From AP-15 sp963702685 (lineage in GTDB: Bacteria; Pseudomonadota; Alphaproteobacteria; ATCC43930; CGMCC-115725), in contig CAVPDQ010000027.1 in the NCBI GenBank assembly GCA_963702685.1, positions 124,001 through 188,000 on the forward strand: a stretch of DNA of 64,000 nt, given 5' to 3'. The notes under the pieces are model-generated. The model was not told the origin of the DNA and did no database searches. It saw only the letters and a list, made by a program, of their open reading frames with translations. Shown here piece after piece: positions 19,292 through 28,544 of the stretch (the first letter of the stretch is position 1; each line of letters opens with the position of its first letter). The translations under genes were made by a program, and so were the position numbers.

Positions 19292-20229
19292 GAATGCCGA
19301 GCCTCGCCCTGGTTCTGGTCGCGGGCATCGCTCTGACCGGCGCGCCGACCGCCGCTCGGACGGATACGGCGTCGAACGCGCCGGATCCCGCCATCCCCAA
19401 CCAGAGCGCCGCGTTCCAGCCGCCCGCAAAAGAAGCAATCCCGCCCGGCCCCTATGGCGACATGGTCAAGCTCGGCCGCGACGTTTTCCGCGAGACCGGG
19501 AAATACGCGCGGCCTTTTGTCGGCAACGAGCTGAGCTGCAGCAACTGCCATCTCGATGCCGGCAGGCTCGCCAACTCGTCACCGATGTGGGCCGCATGGG
19601 TGGCCTTTCCGGCGTATCGGACCAAGAACCACCACGTGAATAGCTTCCAGGAGCGGCTGCAGGGGTGCTTCCGCTTCAGCATGAACGGCAAGGCACCGCC
19701 ATTTGGCGACAAGGTGCTGGTGGCGCTCGAAACCTACTCGGCCTGGCTCGCGCAGGGGGCGCCGGTCGGCACCGACATGCCGGGCCGCGGCTATCCAAGG
19801 CTGAAAAGCCCCCCACTGCCGCCCGACTTTGCGCGCGGTCGGATCGTCTATCAGCAGCATTGCGCGCTGTGCCACGGCCCGCACGGGGCCGGGCAGTCGG
19901 CGGGGGGACAGGTCGTGTTCCCGCCGCTATGGGGCGCCAACTCCTATAATTGGGGCGCCGGCATGCACATGGTGAATGCGGCGGCCGACTTCATCAAAGC
20001 GAACATGCCCTTCGGGCTCGCCGAGACACTTTCCGACCAGGATGCCTGGGATGTGGCCTTGTTCGTGGACAGCCACGAGCGTCCGTCAGACCCGCGCTTT
20101 ACCGGCAATCTCGGCGAAACAAGACGGCTGTTCCACAACTCGCGCTGGTCGATGTACGGGCAAACCGTAGCCGGGCATGTGTTGGGCAGTGGATTGATGC
20201 CGGCAGGAGGCACCGGGCAGCAGAAATAA
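19288..20229 (+). CDS. tsdA: TsdA-like dihaem cytochrome (probable thiosulfate dehydrogenase)
   Basis: This 313-residue exported cytochrome has a signal peptide to about residue 23 and two haem motifs, CSNCH at 84-88 and CALCH at 192-196. The first is in the TsdA context GNELSCSNCHLDAGR, and Cys127 in QGCFRFSMNG is placed like the unusual cysteine haem ligand of TsdA enzymes. KANMPFG (237-243) contains a lysine and a methionine near the expected second-haem ligand site. TsdA oxidises thiosulfate to tetrathionate in the periplasm, or the reverse. The ATG at 19288 overlaps the preceding stop (ATGA). Direction of reaction cannot be told from sequence. Confidence 0.82.
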   Translation: MRMPSLALVLVAGIALTGAPTAARTDTASNAPDPAIPNQSAAFQPPAKEAIPPGPYGDMVKLGRDVFRETGKYARPFVGNELSCSNCHLDAGRLANSSPMWAAWVAFPAYRTKNHHVNSFQERLQGCFRFSMNGKAPPFGDKVLVALETYSAWLAQGAPVGTDMPGRGYPRLKSPPLPPDFARGRIVYQQHCALCHGPHGAGQSAGGQVVFPPLWGANSYNWGAGMHMVNAAADFIKANMPFGLAETLSDQDAWDVALFVDSHERPSDPRFTGNLGETRRLFHNSRWSMYGQTVAGHVLGSGLMPAGGTGQQK

Positions 20230-20404
20230 ACGGCGCGGCAGACGAGTTTTCTGGAACCGGGCACGACTTGGCGACGAAATCGAGGCTTTCAAAGGGCCTC
20301 GCGCCAAGCCCGAAACCCGTGCCCGGCCTCGGAAAGAGCGGCGCTTGCGAGGCCGAGGTGCCGGTCGGCTCGCTCTCTTTCCGGCGGCGCGGCAGAGGCG
20401 CAAT

Positions 20405-21280
20405 TCACACCGGCCGGTCGCCTTTGACGGTGACGCGGTTGCCCGAGCGGGTGTGCGGCCAGTAGTCCCACATCGCGTGGTGCTGCACGCAGCGGTTGTC
20501 CCAGAAGGCGATCGAGTTCTCCTGCCAGCGAAAGCGGCATTGGAACAGCGGGTTGGCCATGTGCTTGTAAAGATATTGCAGGATGCCGGTGCTCTCATCG
20601 CGCGGGATGCCGTTGATGTAGCGGGTAAAGCCCTCGTTGACGTAGAGCGCCTTCCTGTCGGTCACCGGATGGGTGCGCACGACCGGATGATCGGCAAAGG
20701 GGTAGCTGTCCTTGTCCTTGACCCCGTAATTCGCGTATTGCCCGCGGTAATGCTCGCCGTCGTGGCGCGCGGTCAGCCCGTCGAGATAGGCCTTCATCCG
20801 CTCCGACAGCGCCTCGTAGGCGGCGTACATGTTGGCGAAGAGCGTGTCGCCGCCGCGGGGCGGACATTGGCGGATATAGAGGATCGAGCCCATCGGCGGC
20901 TCGGGATCGCACGACACGTCGGTGTGCCAGCCCTCGCCGTTGGCGCGCGGGGAATCCTTGTCGGCGTGGATAACCATCAATTCTGGATGGCCCGGCGCAT
21001 GCGGCGCCGCCGGATGGAGGTGCAATTCGCCAAAGCGGCGCCCGAAATCGAGGTGTTGCTCCGGCGTCAAATGCTGGTCGCGGAAAAAGATCACCAGGTT
21101 CTCGGCGAGCGCCCGGTGGATTTCGTCCATCTGCCGGTTGCTGATCGCGCGCAGATCGACCTCGCCGACCTCGCCGCCGATGATCGGGGTCAGCTTGTCG
21201 ACGCTGACCGTCTCGTAAGGTGCGGCTTCCTGCGGCGCATATTTGATCCGGGGCCCGTTCCGGCCGCGCAGCGAGCTCAT
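20405..21280 (-). CDS. TauD/TfdA-family Fe(II)/2-oxoglutarate dioxygenase
   Basis: This 291-residue enzyme shows the TauD layout: the metal ligands His119 and Asp121 in GEGWHTDVSCDP, the distal histidine at about 267 in DNRCVQHHAMWDY, and Arg282 in GNRVTVKGDRP for 2-oxoglutarate. The N-terminal VSVDKLTPIIGGEVGEVDL is also typical. Family members hydroxylate taurine, alkylsulfates, 2,4-D or other acids, so the substrate is open. Its closeness to the sulfur module invites an organosulfur substrate, but it is convergent with that module rather than in its operon. Confidence 0.88.
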   Translation of the reverse strand: MSSLRGRNGPRIKYAPQEAAPYETVSVDKLTPIIGGEVGEVDLRAISNRQMDEIHRALAENLVIFFRDQHLTPEQHLDFGRRFGELHLHPAAPHAPGHPELMVIHADKDSPRANGEGWHTDVSCDPEPPMGSILYIRQCPPRGGDTLFANMYAAYEALSERMKAYLDGLTARHDGEHYRGQYANYGVKDKDSYPFADHPVVRTHPVTDRKALYVNEGFTRYINGIPRDESTGILQYLYKHMANPLFQCRFRWQENSIAFWDNRCVQHHAMWDYWPHTRSGNRVTVKGDRPV

Positions 21281-21860
21281 CGGTTCCTCCTTTATTCCAT
21301 GCAGCGGGGCTGTCGGTAATGTGCTGCAAAACCTATTCCCTCCCTCGGCCTCGGTAAAGCGAATAGGCTGTCGTTGCGGCGTGCCGCGCCCGGCTCACGG
21401 CGCCGCTCCGTGTCGCGCAGCTGTCGCGCAAAGAACTTTCCTGCGGCACAGAGTTTCGGCGGTTGAATGGCCGTGAGAACAATGTCGCTTTGAAGATTGC
21501 GGTGGCTCGCGGGCTACCCTTTAACAATCGTTAAAGGTCGGCGTTTCTCAAGAAAATACGTCGTATGAACAAGACTATCTCCTGCTTGATGAAAATAAGG
21601 AATCATCCCCGGCCGACCCCGGCAGCTAGCCGCCGGATCGCCGCAAAAACGCTCCTGATCGAATAGCAGCGCAGGGAGGTTGACAGGCCCGATTTTGCCT
21701 GTTTAGCTCGCGTTGTTCCTCCCCGTCCTACCCGGATGCATTCCCAACAATCCGGGGCGACACCGATCTGCATCCCACTGCCCATCCAATACCATCGGCA
21801 TGGCGACGCGCTTGCTGTGCCCGGCGCTGGGATGCCCCAACGAGAAGGAGACGCTGTCGG
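21281..21860. other. 580-base intergenic region, no gene seen
   Basis: This stretch separates the divergent dioxygenase and RlpA genes. It is somewhat more AT-rich than its surroundings around 21530-21610 and contains a perfect 20-base palindrome at 21518-21537. I found no reading frame with a convincing start site and no RNA gene. Divergent promoters for both flanking genes probably lie here. Confidence 0.5.
21518..21537. promoter_or_regulatory. Perfect palindrome, candidate operator
   Basis: CCTTTAAC-aatc-GTTAAAGG is an uninterrupted inverted repeat with 8-base arms and a 4-base centre, in an AT-rich part of the divergent dioxygenase/rlpA gap. It has no U-run and lies far from a gene end, so an operator for a dimeric regulator is more likely than a terminator. 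The cognate protein is unknown. Confidence 0.45.
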
Positions 21861-22496
21861 ATGCCCTTGCGACAGACGATCGGCATTTCCCTTGCCGTGA
21901 TGATGGCTTCCACAGGCGCCTTCGCCGAGGTGCCCGACAAGACCAGCCAGCACCATCCCGGCGATACCCCCAACACCAGGCCGCACAGCTCCGTTTCCCG
22001 GTCCCCCGCATCCCATCATGCCGCACGGTCGCACCGGGTCGCGCATCGATCCGGGCGGCACTGGCACCATCAGGCATCCTATCGCGTTGCGAGCATTGGG
22101 CCGGCCGATGGCGACGCAATTGCCGGGCACGCGACCGGATCGGTTCAGGTCGGCGCCGCCGCCTGGTATGACCTGGTCGGGCGCTCGACCGCGAACGGCG
22201 AAATTCTCGACACGGTCACCCCGACCGCCGCGCACCGCTCGCTGCCGCTCTCTTCCTACGCCAAGGTAACGAGCCTCGACAGCGGACGTTCGGTGGTCGT
22301 CAAAATCAACGACCGTGGCCCCTATAATCGGCGCTTTATCATCGACCTGTCGCCGCGCGCCGCGGACGTCCTGGGCATACGAAAAACCGGCACCGGGGCC
22401 GTCGAGGTCGAGCCGATCGTGGGGCCGGCGGCCAATCCGACCGCCACAGCGACAACCGCCGTCTACCGAACAGCGGGCCTCGTCTCGGCGCCATAG
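21861..22496 (+). CDS. rlpA: RlpA-like septal ring lytic transglycosylase/DPBB protein
   Basis: This 211-residue exported protein has a signal peptide (ISLAVMMASTGAFA), a histidine/serine-rich linker to about residue 90, and a double-psi beta-barrel domain. The domain shows AAWYDLVGRSTANGEILD, PLSSYAKVTSLDSGRSVVV, KINDRGPYNRRFIIDLS and AADVLGI, which are the core RlpA motifs including the catalytic-type aspartate in NDRGP. No SPOR domain is present, so this is a short form. RlpA proteins act on peptidoglycan in the periplasm or are anchored to the outer membrane. Confidence 0.88.
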   Translation: MPLRQTIGISLAVMMASTGAFAEVPDKTSQHHPGDTPNTRPHSSVSRSPASHHAARSHRVAHRSGRHWHHQASYRVASIGPADGDAIAGHATGSVQVGAAAWYDLVGRSTANGEILDTVTPTAAHRSLPLSSYAKVTSLDSGRSVVVKINDRGPYNRRFIIDLSPRAADVLGIRKTGTGAVEVEPIVGPAANPTATATTAVYRTAGLVSAP

Positions 22497-22609
22497 AGCT
22501 TCGCGGGAGGCTCAGCCGGAGCGGCGATCAAAACTGCCGGTGACGCTCGATCCGGGCGGCTTTGGTCAGGGCTGATGAGCCGCGGCGACATCGGGACCGT
22601 TGCGCTCGG

Positions 22610-23011
22610 TCATCCGCCACCGGGCGAGAAATACTCGATGTCCTCGGGACGCGGCTGCCAGCCGGGGTTCCCCGGCCATTCCTTGGTGCGCCCGGCCATC
22701 TCGACGCCGTAGCGCACGCGGAACAGCAACGTCCGTTTCGGGCCGTTTTTGTATTCGTGCAGCTCGCCCGGCGGGTGAACCACAAACGCACCCGGCTCGA
22801 TCGCGATCGTCTCCTCGGGCGTGCGCATCGTGCCGCCCCCCTCATAGCAGAAATAGATCTCGGTCGCCTCCGGGTGACAGTGGTAGGGGCTGGTCTGACC
22901 CGGCTCCCAGCACGCGATCGCCGTATCCCCCTCACCGGTCCGGCCCAGCATCTTTTCCATGTGCTTTTTCGGGTCAAAGACCTGTTCTGCCTTGAGATTG
23001 AAGCTGTACAT
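22610..23011 (-). CDS. Single-domain cupin protein
   Basis: This 133-residue protein carries the two cupin motifs: YHCHPEATEIYFCYEGGG, giving the usual His-His-Glu set, and GAFVVHPPGELHEYKN with the second-motif histidine. The C-terminal part is GVEMAGRTKEWPGNPGW. The cupin fold supports a metal-dependent or sugar-binding function, but the reaction cannot be assigned. It is convergent with rlpA and stands alone on its strand, 64 bases beyond the start-side neighbour repeat protein. Confidence 0.8.
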   Translation of the reverse strand: MYSFNLKAEQVFDPKKHMEKMLGRTGEGDTAIACWEPGQTSPYHCHPEATEIYFCYEGGGTMRTPEETIAIEPGAFVVHPPGELHEYKNGPKRTLLFRVRYGVEMAGRTKEWPGNPGWQPRPEDIEYFSPGGG

Positions 23012-23075
23012 CGGATCCTCCTGCGACCTCGGTCCAGCCTAGCGCCCGGCATCGCCGTCGGCAACGAGGCGAGGA

Positions 23076-24992
23076 TCAGGATACGAAGAACAAGTTCCCG
23101 GTCGATCCGGCGCTGAGCGAGGGGTGGCCGGTCAGGGTGGCGACCGTGCTGGCGGCAAATAGCGGGCCGCTGCCGTCCGCGTCGTAAGACAACACACCGG
23201 TGCTGGTATCGTAAGCAAAACGCTGGCCGGCGGTGGTGAAAGCGCCGGTCTTGCTGGCGACGAACACCGCGGCGTCGAGGTGCTGCGCCGTCTTTGTGCC
23301 GTGGCCGTCGTCAATGCCGAGGTTGAAGCCGGCGTCGCGGAGCTCGATCGTGTTGCCTTTGCCGGTCGCGAAGTCGGTGATCCGGTTGCTGCCGGTGACG
23401 GTGAAGACAAAGACATTGGCGCCGCTGCCGCCGGTCATTCTCGTATCCGCTCCGGCGATCAGCGTGTCGTTGCCGGCGCCGCCTTTCAGGACCGCAAGGT
23501 TGCTGCCGGTAACATGCGAGGCGTCGATCGTGTCGGCGGCTGTGCCGCCGGTCACGGTAACAGCATCGCCGGTGACGCCGGCAAAATTGCCGTTTCCCAG
23601 GACCAGCTTGTTGCTGCCGAGGCCCGACAATGTGAACGTTTCGAACCCGGAGAAATTGCCGATGTGCTGCGTCCCGGCACCGGCCAGCGTCACGCTGTCG
23701 CCGCCGCCACCGCCTGAAACCGCGCCTTTGAAGACGGCACCCGGCTGGACAATCAGCCCGTCGTTGCCGGCGCCGAAGCTGACGGCGAGCTGATAGCCGG
23801 CGATCGTGCCGAAATTTGTCACGGTCGTGGCGGCAAAGGCATAGACCCCGACCAGCCCGCCGCCGATCGTCGCCGCATGATCGCTGCTGCCGCCATTGGT
23901 GACGGTGCCGCCGCTGTCGATCAGGACGCCGGCAAAGGCCCCGGCGATCGTGCCGAAATTGCCGACCGCCGCTCCGGCTTCCTCGATCTCGATGCCAATC
24001 AATCCGCCCGAGATCATGGCGCTGTCGGATGCGGCCGACCCGTTGGTGACCTTGCCTTTGACGAGATAGACGGCCTCCGCGCCGCTGCCGGTGCCCTGGA
24101 TCGTGCCAAAATTGGTGATTGTGGCGGTGTTGAAGCTGATCCCGCTGTAAACCCCGGAGATCAACGCCTTTGTCGATCCCGCCGAACCGTTGGTGACCAA
24201 GCCGTCGGCGCCGGTGATGCCTTTGCCCGTCGCGCCGGTGCCCGAGACCGTGCCGAAATTGGTCACCGTCACATTGCCCGAGATGCCGGCGCCGACACCG
24301 GAGATCAGCGCCGCGGTCGAGCCGGCCGAGCCGTTGGTGAGCGTGCCGTTCCCGGCAACGCCGTTGCCTACAGTGCCGCTGGCCGTGACCGTGCCAAAAT
24401 TGGCGATCGTCGCCGTCAGGGCAGTAATGCCGCTGGAGACGCCCTCGATCAGCGCCGTTGTCGATCCGGCCGAGCCGTTGGTGATCCTGCCGTTCCCAAA
24501 ATCGATGCCTTGCCCATAGTTGCCGTCGCTCGAGATCGTGCCGAAATTGGTGATCGTCCCGCCGGCGGTCAGGACGATGCCCTCGGTGGGGCCGGTAATC
24601 GACGCGGCGGTGGAGGCGGCAGAGCCGTTCCGGACGACACCGGAGCCGTTCAGCGAAACGCCGACGCTTCCGGAGGAAACGGCGCCGAAATTGGCGACGG
24701 TCCCGCTCGACAGGTAGATTCCGGTCGCTTCGCCGATGATCGAGGCGTCGGTCGCGCCGGGAGCGCCGTTGAAGACATTTCCGCCGCCTTTCAAACGGAC
24801 CCCGTAGGCGCTGCTGCCATCACCGATCAGACCGAAATTATCGACGTTCCAGCTGGTCGAGCTGTCCGCGTAGACGGCTGAAAGAGCGCCGGTGTTGGCG
24901 GTGTTGGTGACCAGGGTGACGATCACGATCGGGTTGGCATAGGTCGAGGTCAGCGTCACACCGGTGGTAATCGGGTTTCTGAAAAACGTCAT
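23076..24992 (-). CDS. Large repeat-rich exported protein with RTX-like C-terminus (copy 1)
   Basis: This 638-residue, Gly/Ser/Thr/Asn-rich protein has no classical signal peptide. It is built from repeats of roughly 45-50 residues around the pattern NGSAGSTxALISG...TITNFGTI.G, expected to form a beta-helix. The C-terminal third has an RTX-like nonapeptide stretch (LKGGAGNDTLIAGAD, GGSGANVFVF, RITDFATGKGNTIELRD) and ends in the hydrophobic NLFFVS, as in type I secretion substrates. A close paralogue lies 52 bases upstream. Secretion by a type I system and calcium binding are inferred; no exporter genes are in the window. Confidence 0.78.
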   Translation of the reverse strand: MTFFRNPITTGVTLTSTYANPIVIVTLVTNTANTGALSAVYADSSTSWNVDNFGLIGDGSSAYGVRLKGGGNVFNGAPGATDASIIGEATGIYLSSGTVANFGAVSSGSVGVSLNGSGVVRNGSAASTAASITGPTEGIVLTAGGTITNFGTISSDGNYGQGIDFGNGRITNGSAGSTTALIEGVSSGITALTATIANFGTVTASGTVGNGVAGNGTLTNGSAGSTAALISGVGAGISGNVTVTNFGTVSGTGATGKGITGADGLVTNGSAGSTKALISGVYSGISFNTATITNFGTIQGTGSGAEAVYLVKGKVTNGSAASDSAMISGGLIGIEIEEAGAAVGNFGTIAGAFAGVLIDSGGTVTNGGSSDHAATIGGGLVGVYAFAATTVTNFGTIAGYQLAVSFGAGNDGLIVQPGAVFKGAVSGGGGGDSVTLAGAGTQHIGNFSGFETFTLSGLGSNKLVLGNGNFAGVTGDAVTVTGGTAADTIDASHVTGSNLAVLKGGAGNDTLIAGADTRMTGGSGANVFVFTVTGSNRITDFATGKGNTIELRDAGFNLGIDDGHGTKTAQHLDAAVFVASKTGAFTTAGQRFAYDTSTGVLSYDADGSGPLFAASTVATLTGHPSLSAGSTGNLFFVS

Positions 24993-25044
24993 GTCGGACT
25001 TCTCTCGGTCAGAGGCTCGCGCGAGCTGAGCATGGTTCGCCCGC

Positions 25045-26823
25045 TCACGCGATGAAGAAGATATCTCCGGTCGGGCCGGCGCTGAGCGCGGGACCGCCGG
25101 TCAGGGTGGCGACGCGGCTCGCGGCAAAATGCGTGCCGCTGCCGTCGGCGTCGTAGGACAGGACGCCGGTGCCGGTGGCATAGGCGAAGCGCTGGCCGGT
25201 GGTGGTGAAAGCGCCGGTTTTATCGGCGACAAGCACCGCGGCGTCGAGGTGCTGCGGCGCCGTCTTGCCGTGGTCGTCATCGATGCCGAGATTGAAGCCG
25301 GAGTCGCGGAGCTCGATCGTGTTGCCTTTGCCGGTGGCAAAATCGGTGATGCGGTTGCTGCCGGTCATCGTGAAGACAAAGACGTTGGCGGCGCTGCCGC
25401 CGGTCATCGTGGTTTTCCTGCCGGCGATCAGCACGTCGTTGCCGCCGCCGCCTTTCAGGACCGTGACGTTGCTGCCGGTAACATGCGAGGCGTCGATCGT
25501 GTCGGCGGCGCTGCCGCCGGTCACGGTGATGGCATCACCGGTGACGCCGGCGAAATTGCCGTTTCCCAGGACCAGCCTGTTGCTGCCGAGGCCCGACAGC
25601 GTGAAGGTCTCGAAGCCGGAGAAATTGCCGATGTGCCGGGCCCCTGCGCCGGCGAGCGTCACCGTGTCGGCGCCGCCGCCGCCGGCAACCGCGCCCTTGA
25701 AGACGGCCCCCGGCTCGACAATCAGCCGGTCGTTGCCGGCGCCGAGCGAAACCGCGAAATCCTCGCCCGCGATCGTCCCGAAATTGGTCACGGTCGTGGC
25801 GGCAAAGGCATAGACCCCGACCAGCCCACCGCCGATCGTCGCCGCATGATCGCTGCCGCCGCCGTTGCTGATAGTGCCGCCGCTGTCGAGGAGGATGCTG
25901 GCGAAAGTGCCCTCGATCGTGCCGAAATTGGTGATAGTGGCGGCGCCGGTCGTGACCTCGACCCCGATCAGGCCACCCGAGATCAGCGCGTTCTGCGATG
26001 CTCCCGCCCCATTGGCGATCATGCCGTTCGAGATATCGACGCCTTCACCGGTGCTGCCGGTGCCGAGGATCGTGCCGAAATTGGTGATCGAGGCGCCGTA
26101 GGACGCGATGCCGTCGTTGACACCTGAAATCAATGCCGCCGTCGACCGAGCCGAGCCGTTGGTGACCGACCCCAAAAAGAGATAGATGCCTTCGCCCTTG
26201 CTGCCGGTGCCGCGGATCGTGCCGAAATTGGCAATCGCACCGCCGCTGTCGAAAATACCGCGATAGCCGTCGGAAATAAGCGCGGCCGTCGATTGCGCGG
26301 CACCATTGGTGACATTGCCGCCCCCTACGATATAGATGCCGCCGCCACCGCCGCCCGAGATCGTGCCGAAGTTATTGACGGTTCCGCCCCCGTCCAAGCT
26401 AACGGCTTTGTATCCGGCGATCAGCGCCGAGGTCGATCCGCTCGTCCCGTTCCGGACGATGCCGTCTCTGTATACGTGCGCACCGACTGCACCGCCGGAA
26501 ATGGTGCCGAAATTGGTGACGGTTCCGCTGGGAAGATAAACGCCTTCCGACGCGCCGGCGATCGAGGCGCCGGTCACGGCGGGAGCGCCGTTGGTTACTC
26601 TGTCGCCGCCTTCATCGCCTTTCAGAAGAATTCCGAAATTGGTGACGGCATCGCCGATCACGCCGAAATTGCTGACGTTCCAGCTGGTCGCACCGCCCGC
26701 GTACAGCGCGGCGCCGGCCCCGGTATTGGCGTCGTTGGCGATCGTGGTCCCGATCACGATCGGGTTGGCATAGGACGAGGTCAGCGTCACACCGGTGGTA
26801 ATCGGGCTTCTGAATATCGTCAC
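25045..26823 (-). CDS. Large repeat-rich exported protein with RTX-like C-terminus (copy 2)
   Basis: This 592-residue paralogue of the downstream gene shares the opening MTIFRSPITTGVTLTSSYAN, the NFGTI-type beta-helix repeats and almost the whole C-terminal third (AATIGGGLVGVYAFAATTVT, GGGGNDVLIAG, DFATGKGNTIELRD), ending in DIFFIA. The copies differ in the number and sequence of internal repeats, suggesting unequal recombination or independent diversification. The start is GTG 26823. The same strand, the 52-base gap and the similarity indicate a tandem duplication and probable co-transcription. Confidence 0.78.
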   Translation of the reverse strand: MTIFRSPITTGVTLTSSYANPIVIGTTIANDANTGAGAALYAGGATSWNVSNFGVIGDAVTNFGILLKGDEGGDRVTNGAPAVTGASIAGASEGVYLPSGTVTNFGTISGGAVGAHVYRDGIVRNGTSGSTSALIAGYKAVSLDGGGTVNNFGTISGGGGGGIYIVGGGNVTNGAAQSTAALISDGYRGIFDSGGAIANFGTIRGTGSKGEGIYLFLGSVTNGSARSTAALISGVNDGIASYGASITNFGTILGTGSTGEGVDISNGMIANGAGASQNALISGGLIGVEVTTGAATITNFGTIEGTFASILLDSGGTISNGGGSDHAATIGGGLVGVYAFAATTVTNFGTIAGEDFAVSLGAGNDRLIVEPGAVFKGAVAGGGGADTVTLAGAGARHIGNFSGFETFTLSGLGSNRLVLGNGNFAGVTGDAITVTGGSAADTIDASHVTGSNVTVLKGGGGNDVLIAGRKTTMTGGSAANVFVFTMTGSNRITDFATGKGNTIELRDSGFNLGIDDDHGKTAPQHLDAAVLVADKTGAFTTTGQRFAYATGTGVLSYDADGSGTHFAASRVATLTGGPALSAGPTGDIFFIA

Positions 26824-26896
26824 CTTCGACCCCTCTCAGCCGACGGCCCAGACCCTTGCGGCCGTCCGACAAAAATCCACTTGACCGGGTGCCTGG

Positions 26897-28457
26897 TCAG
26901 AGCGCGCTCAGGAACGCGACCAGATCCGCCTTTTCCTCTGTTGTGAAGCCGATGGCGAAGCGTTGGTCGTAGAAATCGACGACCTCGGCGAGGCTCGCCG
27001 CCGAGCCGTTGTGGAAATAGGGGGCGCGCGCCGCGAGCCCGCGCAGGATCGGCCCCTTGACTTTGCCGATATCGGCGCATTGGCCGGTGATCAAGGCGCG
27101 GCCGGGGTCGGTGACCTCGAACATCCGCCCGGCCAGCGGCCCGGCGGTGCATTGCAGCCGGAACACCGGCAAGCCCGCGATGTCCAGCACCGGCGGGGCT
27201 TTTTTGCCGGCGTCGGCGACGCCGATATCGAGCGGCGCCTTGACCGAATGGTCGCCGGCGGCGGGGGTGTCGTGGCAGGTGGCGCAAAACCCGGCGACGG
27301 TCCTCTTCCCGAGCGCGTCGTTGATCCCGGCGACACCGGTGATCGCGATCTTCTTGGTGTCGAACACCTCTTCGCCGCGGGCGATGGCGCGCCGGGCGGC
27401 GGCGACGGCGCCATTGCCCGGCAGGCCGCTCCATTTGTCGTAGAGGTGAAACACGTCGGGTGTGAATGTCGCGTTGGTCGGATTGCTGCCGAACGGGTCG
27501 TTCACCCCGATAAAGAATTTCGCGACCTTGTCGAAGAGCGCGCCGGGCCCGCCCGCAGCACCCGCCTCGTCGAGAAAGAACGCCCGGTCGTCGAACAGCT
27601 GGGCGGTATAGACGCCGGCATTCCTCGCGGATCGGGGCGCACAGGGTGGGTCGTGTCGGCGCTGGTGCAGCCCTCAAAGCCGACGATCTGGCGTTGCTGC
27701 GCACGTCGGCGGCGCACTTTGCCTGGGCGTGGCCGAGGGTGGCGTCGCGCGCCTGGCTGAAGAGGTCGGGCTCGCGCCCGTCCCACATGATCGTGCTCAA
27801 AAACCCGAGATTGGCCGCCGGCAACGGGCGGCGATAGACCGACACGGTGCCCTTTGTGCGGCTGGTCAGCCCGGTTGTCGGGTTGGTGTTGCAATCATAG
27901 GGGTCGGCCACATCGACGACCCGGAACTGCAATCCTTGCGCCGGCAATGGCAGCCCGATCCGGATCAGCCCTTTGCCGAGCAACAGCGCATAGGCTTTTT
28001 GCCGGGCCGCCGGGGTGGCGACATCGTCCGATGGGCAGGTGGCGCCATCGACCAGCCGGAACAACGGGTCGTTCGGATCGGCGGCAAAGCGGCTGCGGAC
28101 ATGCTGCGCGCGCAGCCCCCACCCGTCCTGCGGCTGGTGGCAGGTAAAGCAGGTCCGCCCGTTGCTCCCGAGATTGCTGAAGAACGCGTTGCCCGCGGTC
28201 AGGGTCGGCCCGCTCGGCTGGAAGCTCGCAATCGCGCCGCCGGGGTCGGGGTCCACCCGCAGCTGCGGGATGATCGCGGGCGCCGGCTGCACGCTCTGCA
28301 CCGATTCCGGAAAGAGCCGGCGCATGTTCTGCAGGTGCGCGATCTCGCCGGCCCGCGCCGCACCCGCCTCATCGGCTTGCGCCGGGATCGGGCCGGCAAG
28401 ACCGGCGAGCACCAAGAGCGCAGATACAAAGCGCAAAAAGGTCGGACCCACTCGCAT
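26897..28457 (-). pseudogene. Frameshifted dihaem cytochrome c peroxidase-like gene
   Basis: The N-terminal part from 28457 has a signal peptide (VSALLVLAGLAGPIPAQA) and the haem motif CFTCH at residues 103-107. The frame shifts near 27688, giving QIVGFEGCTSADTT in a second frame, and again near 27630, giving NAGVYTAQLFDDRAFFLDEAG in a third. The third frame contains CATCH and ends PYFHNGSAASLAEVVDFYDQ followed by AFLSAL at 26897. These are typical parts of MauG/CcpA-type dihaem proteins. With both shifts corrected the gene would be continuous, so sequencing error is as likely as decay. Confidence 0.75.
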
Positions 28458-28544
28458 CGAGATTGCTCCTTTGCAGATTTGCAGATTGGCGGCGGTGTAT
28501 TGTGTTGCGGCTGCGTGGTGTGGCCGCGCCTCGGTCTCGACGAC

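Noticed and set aside
20230..20404. A terminator between the sulfur module and the dioxygenase gene
   Set aside because: The only hairpin (GAGGC...GGCCTC near 20281) is short and lacks a U-run, so it was not listed as a feature.
23877..26127. Long plus-strand frames opposite the repeat-rich exported proteins
   Set aside because: They are mirror frames of repetitive GC-rich genes (arginine/glycine/aspartate-rich, no motif) and have no ribosome-binding sites of note.
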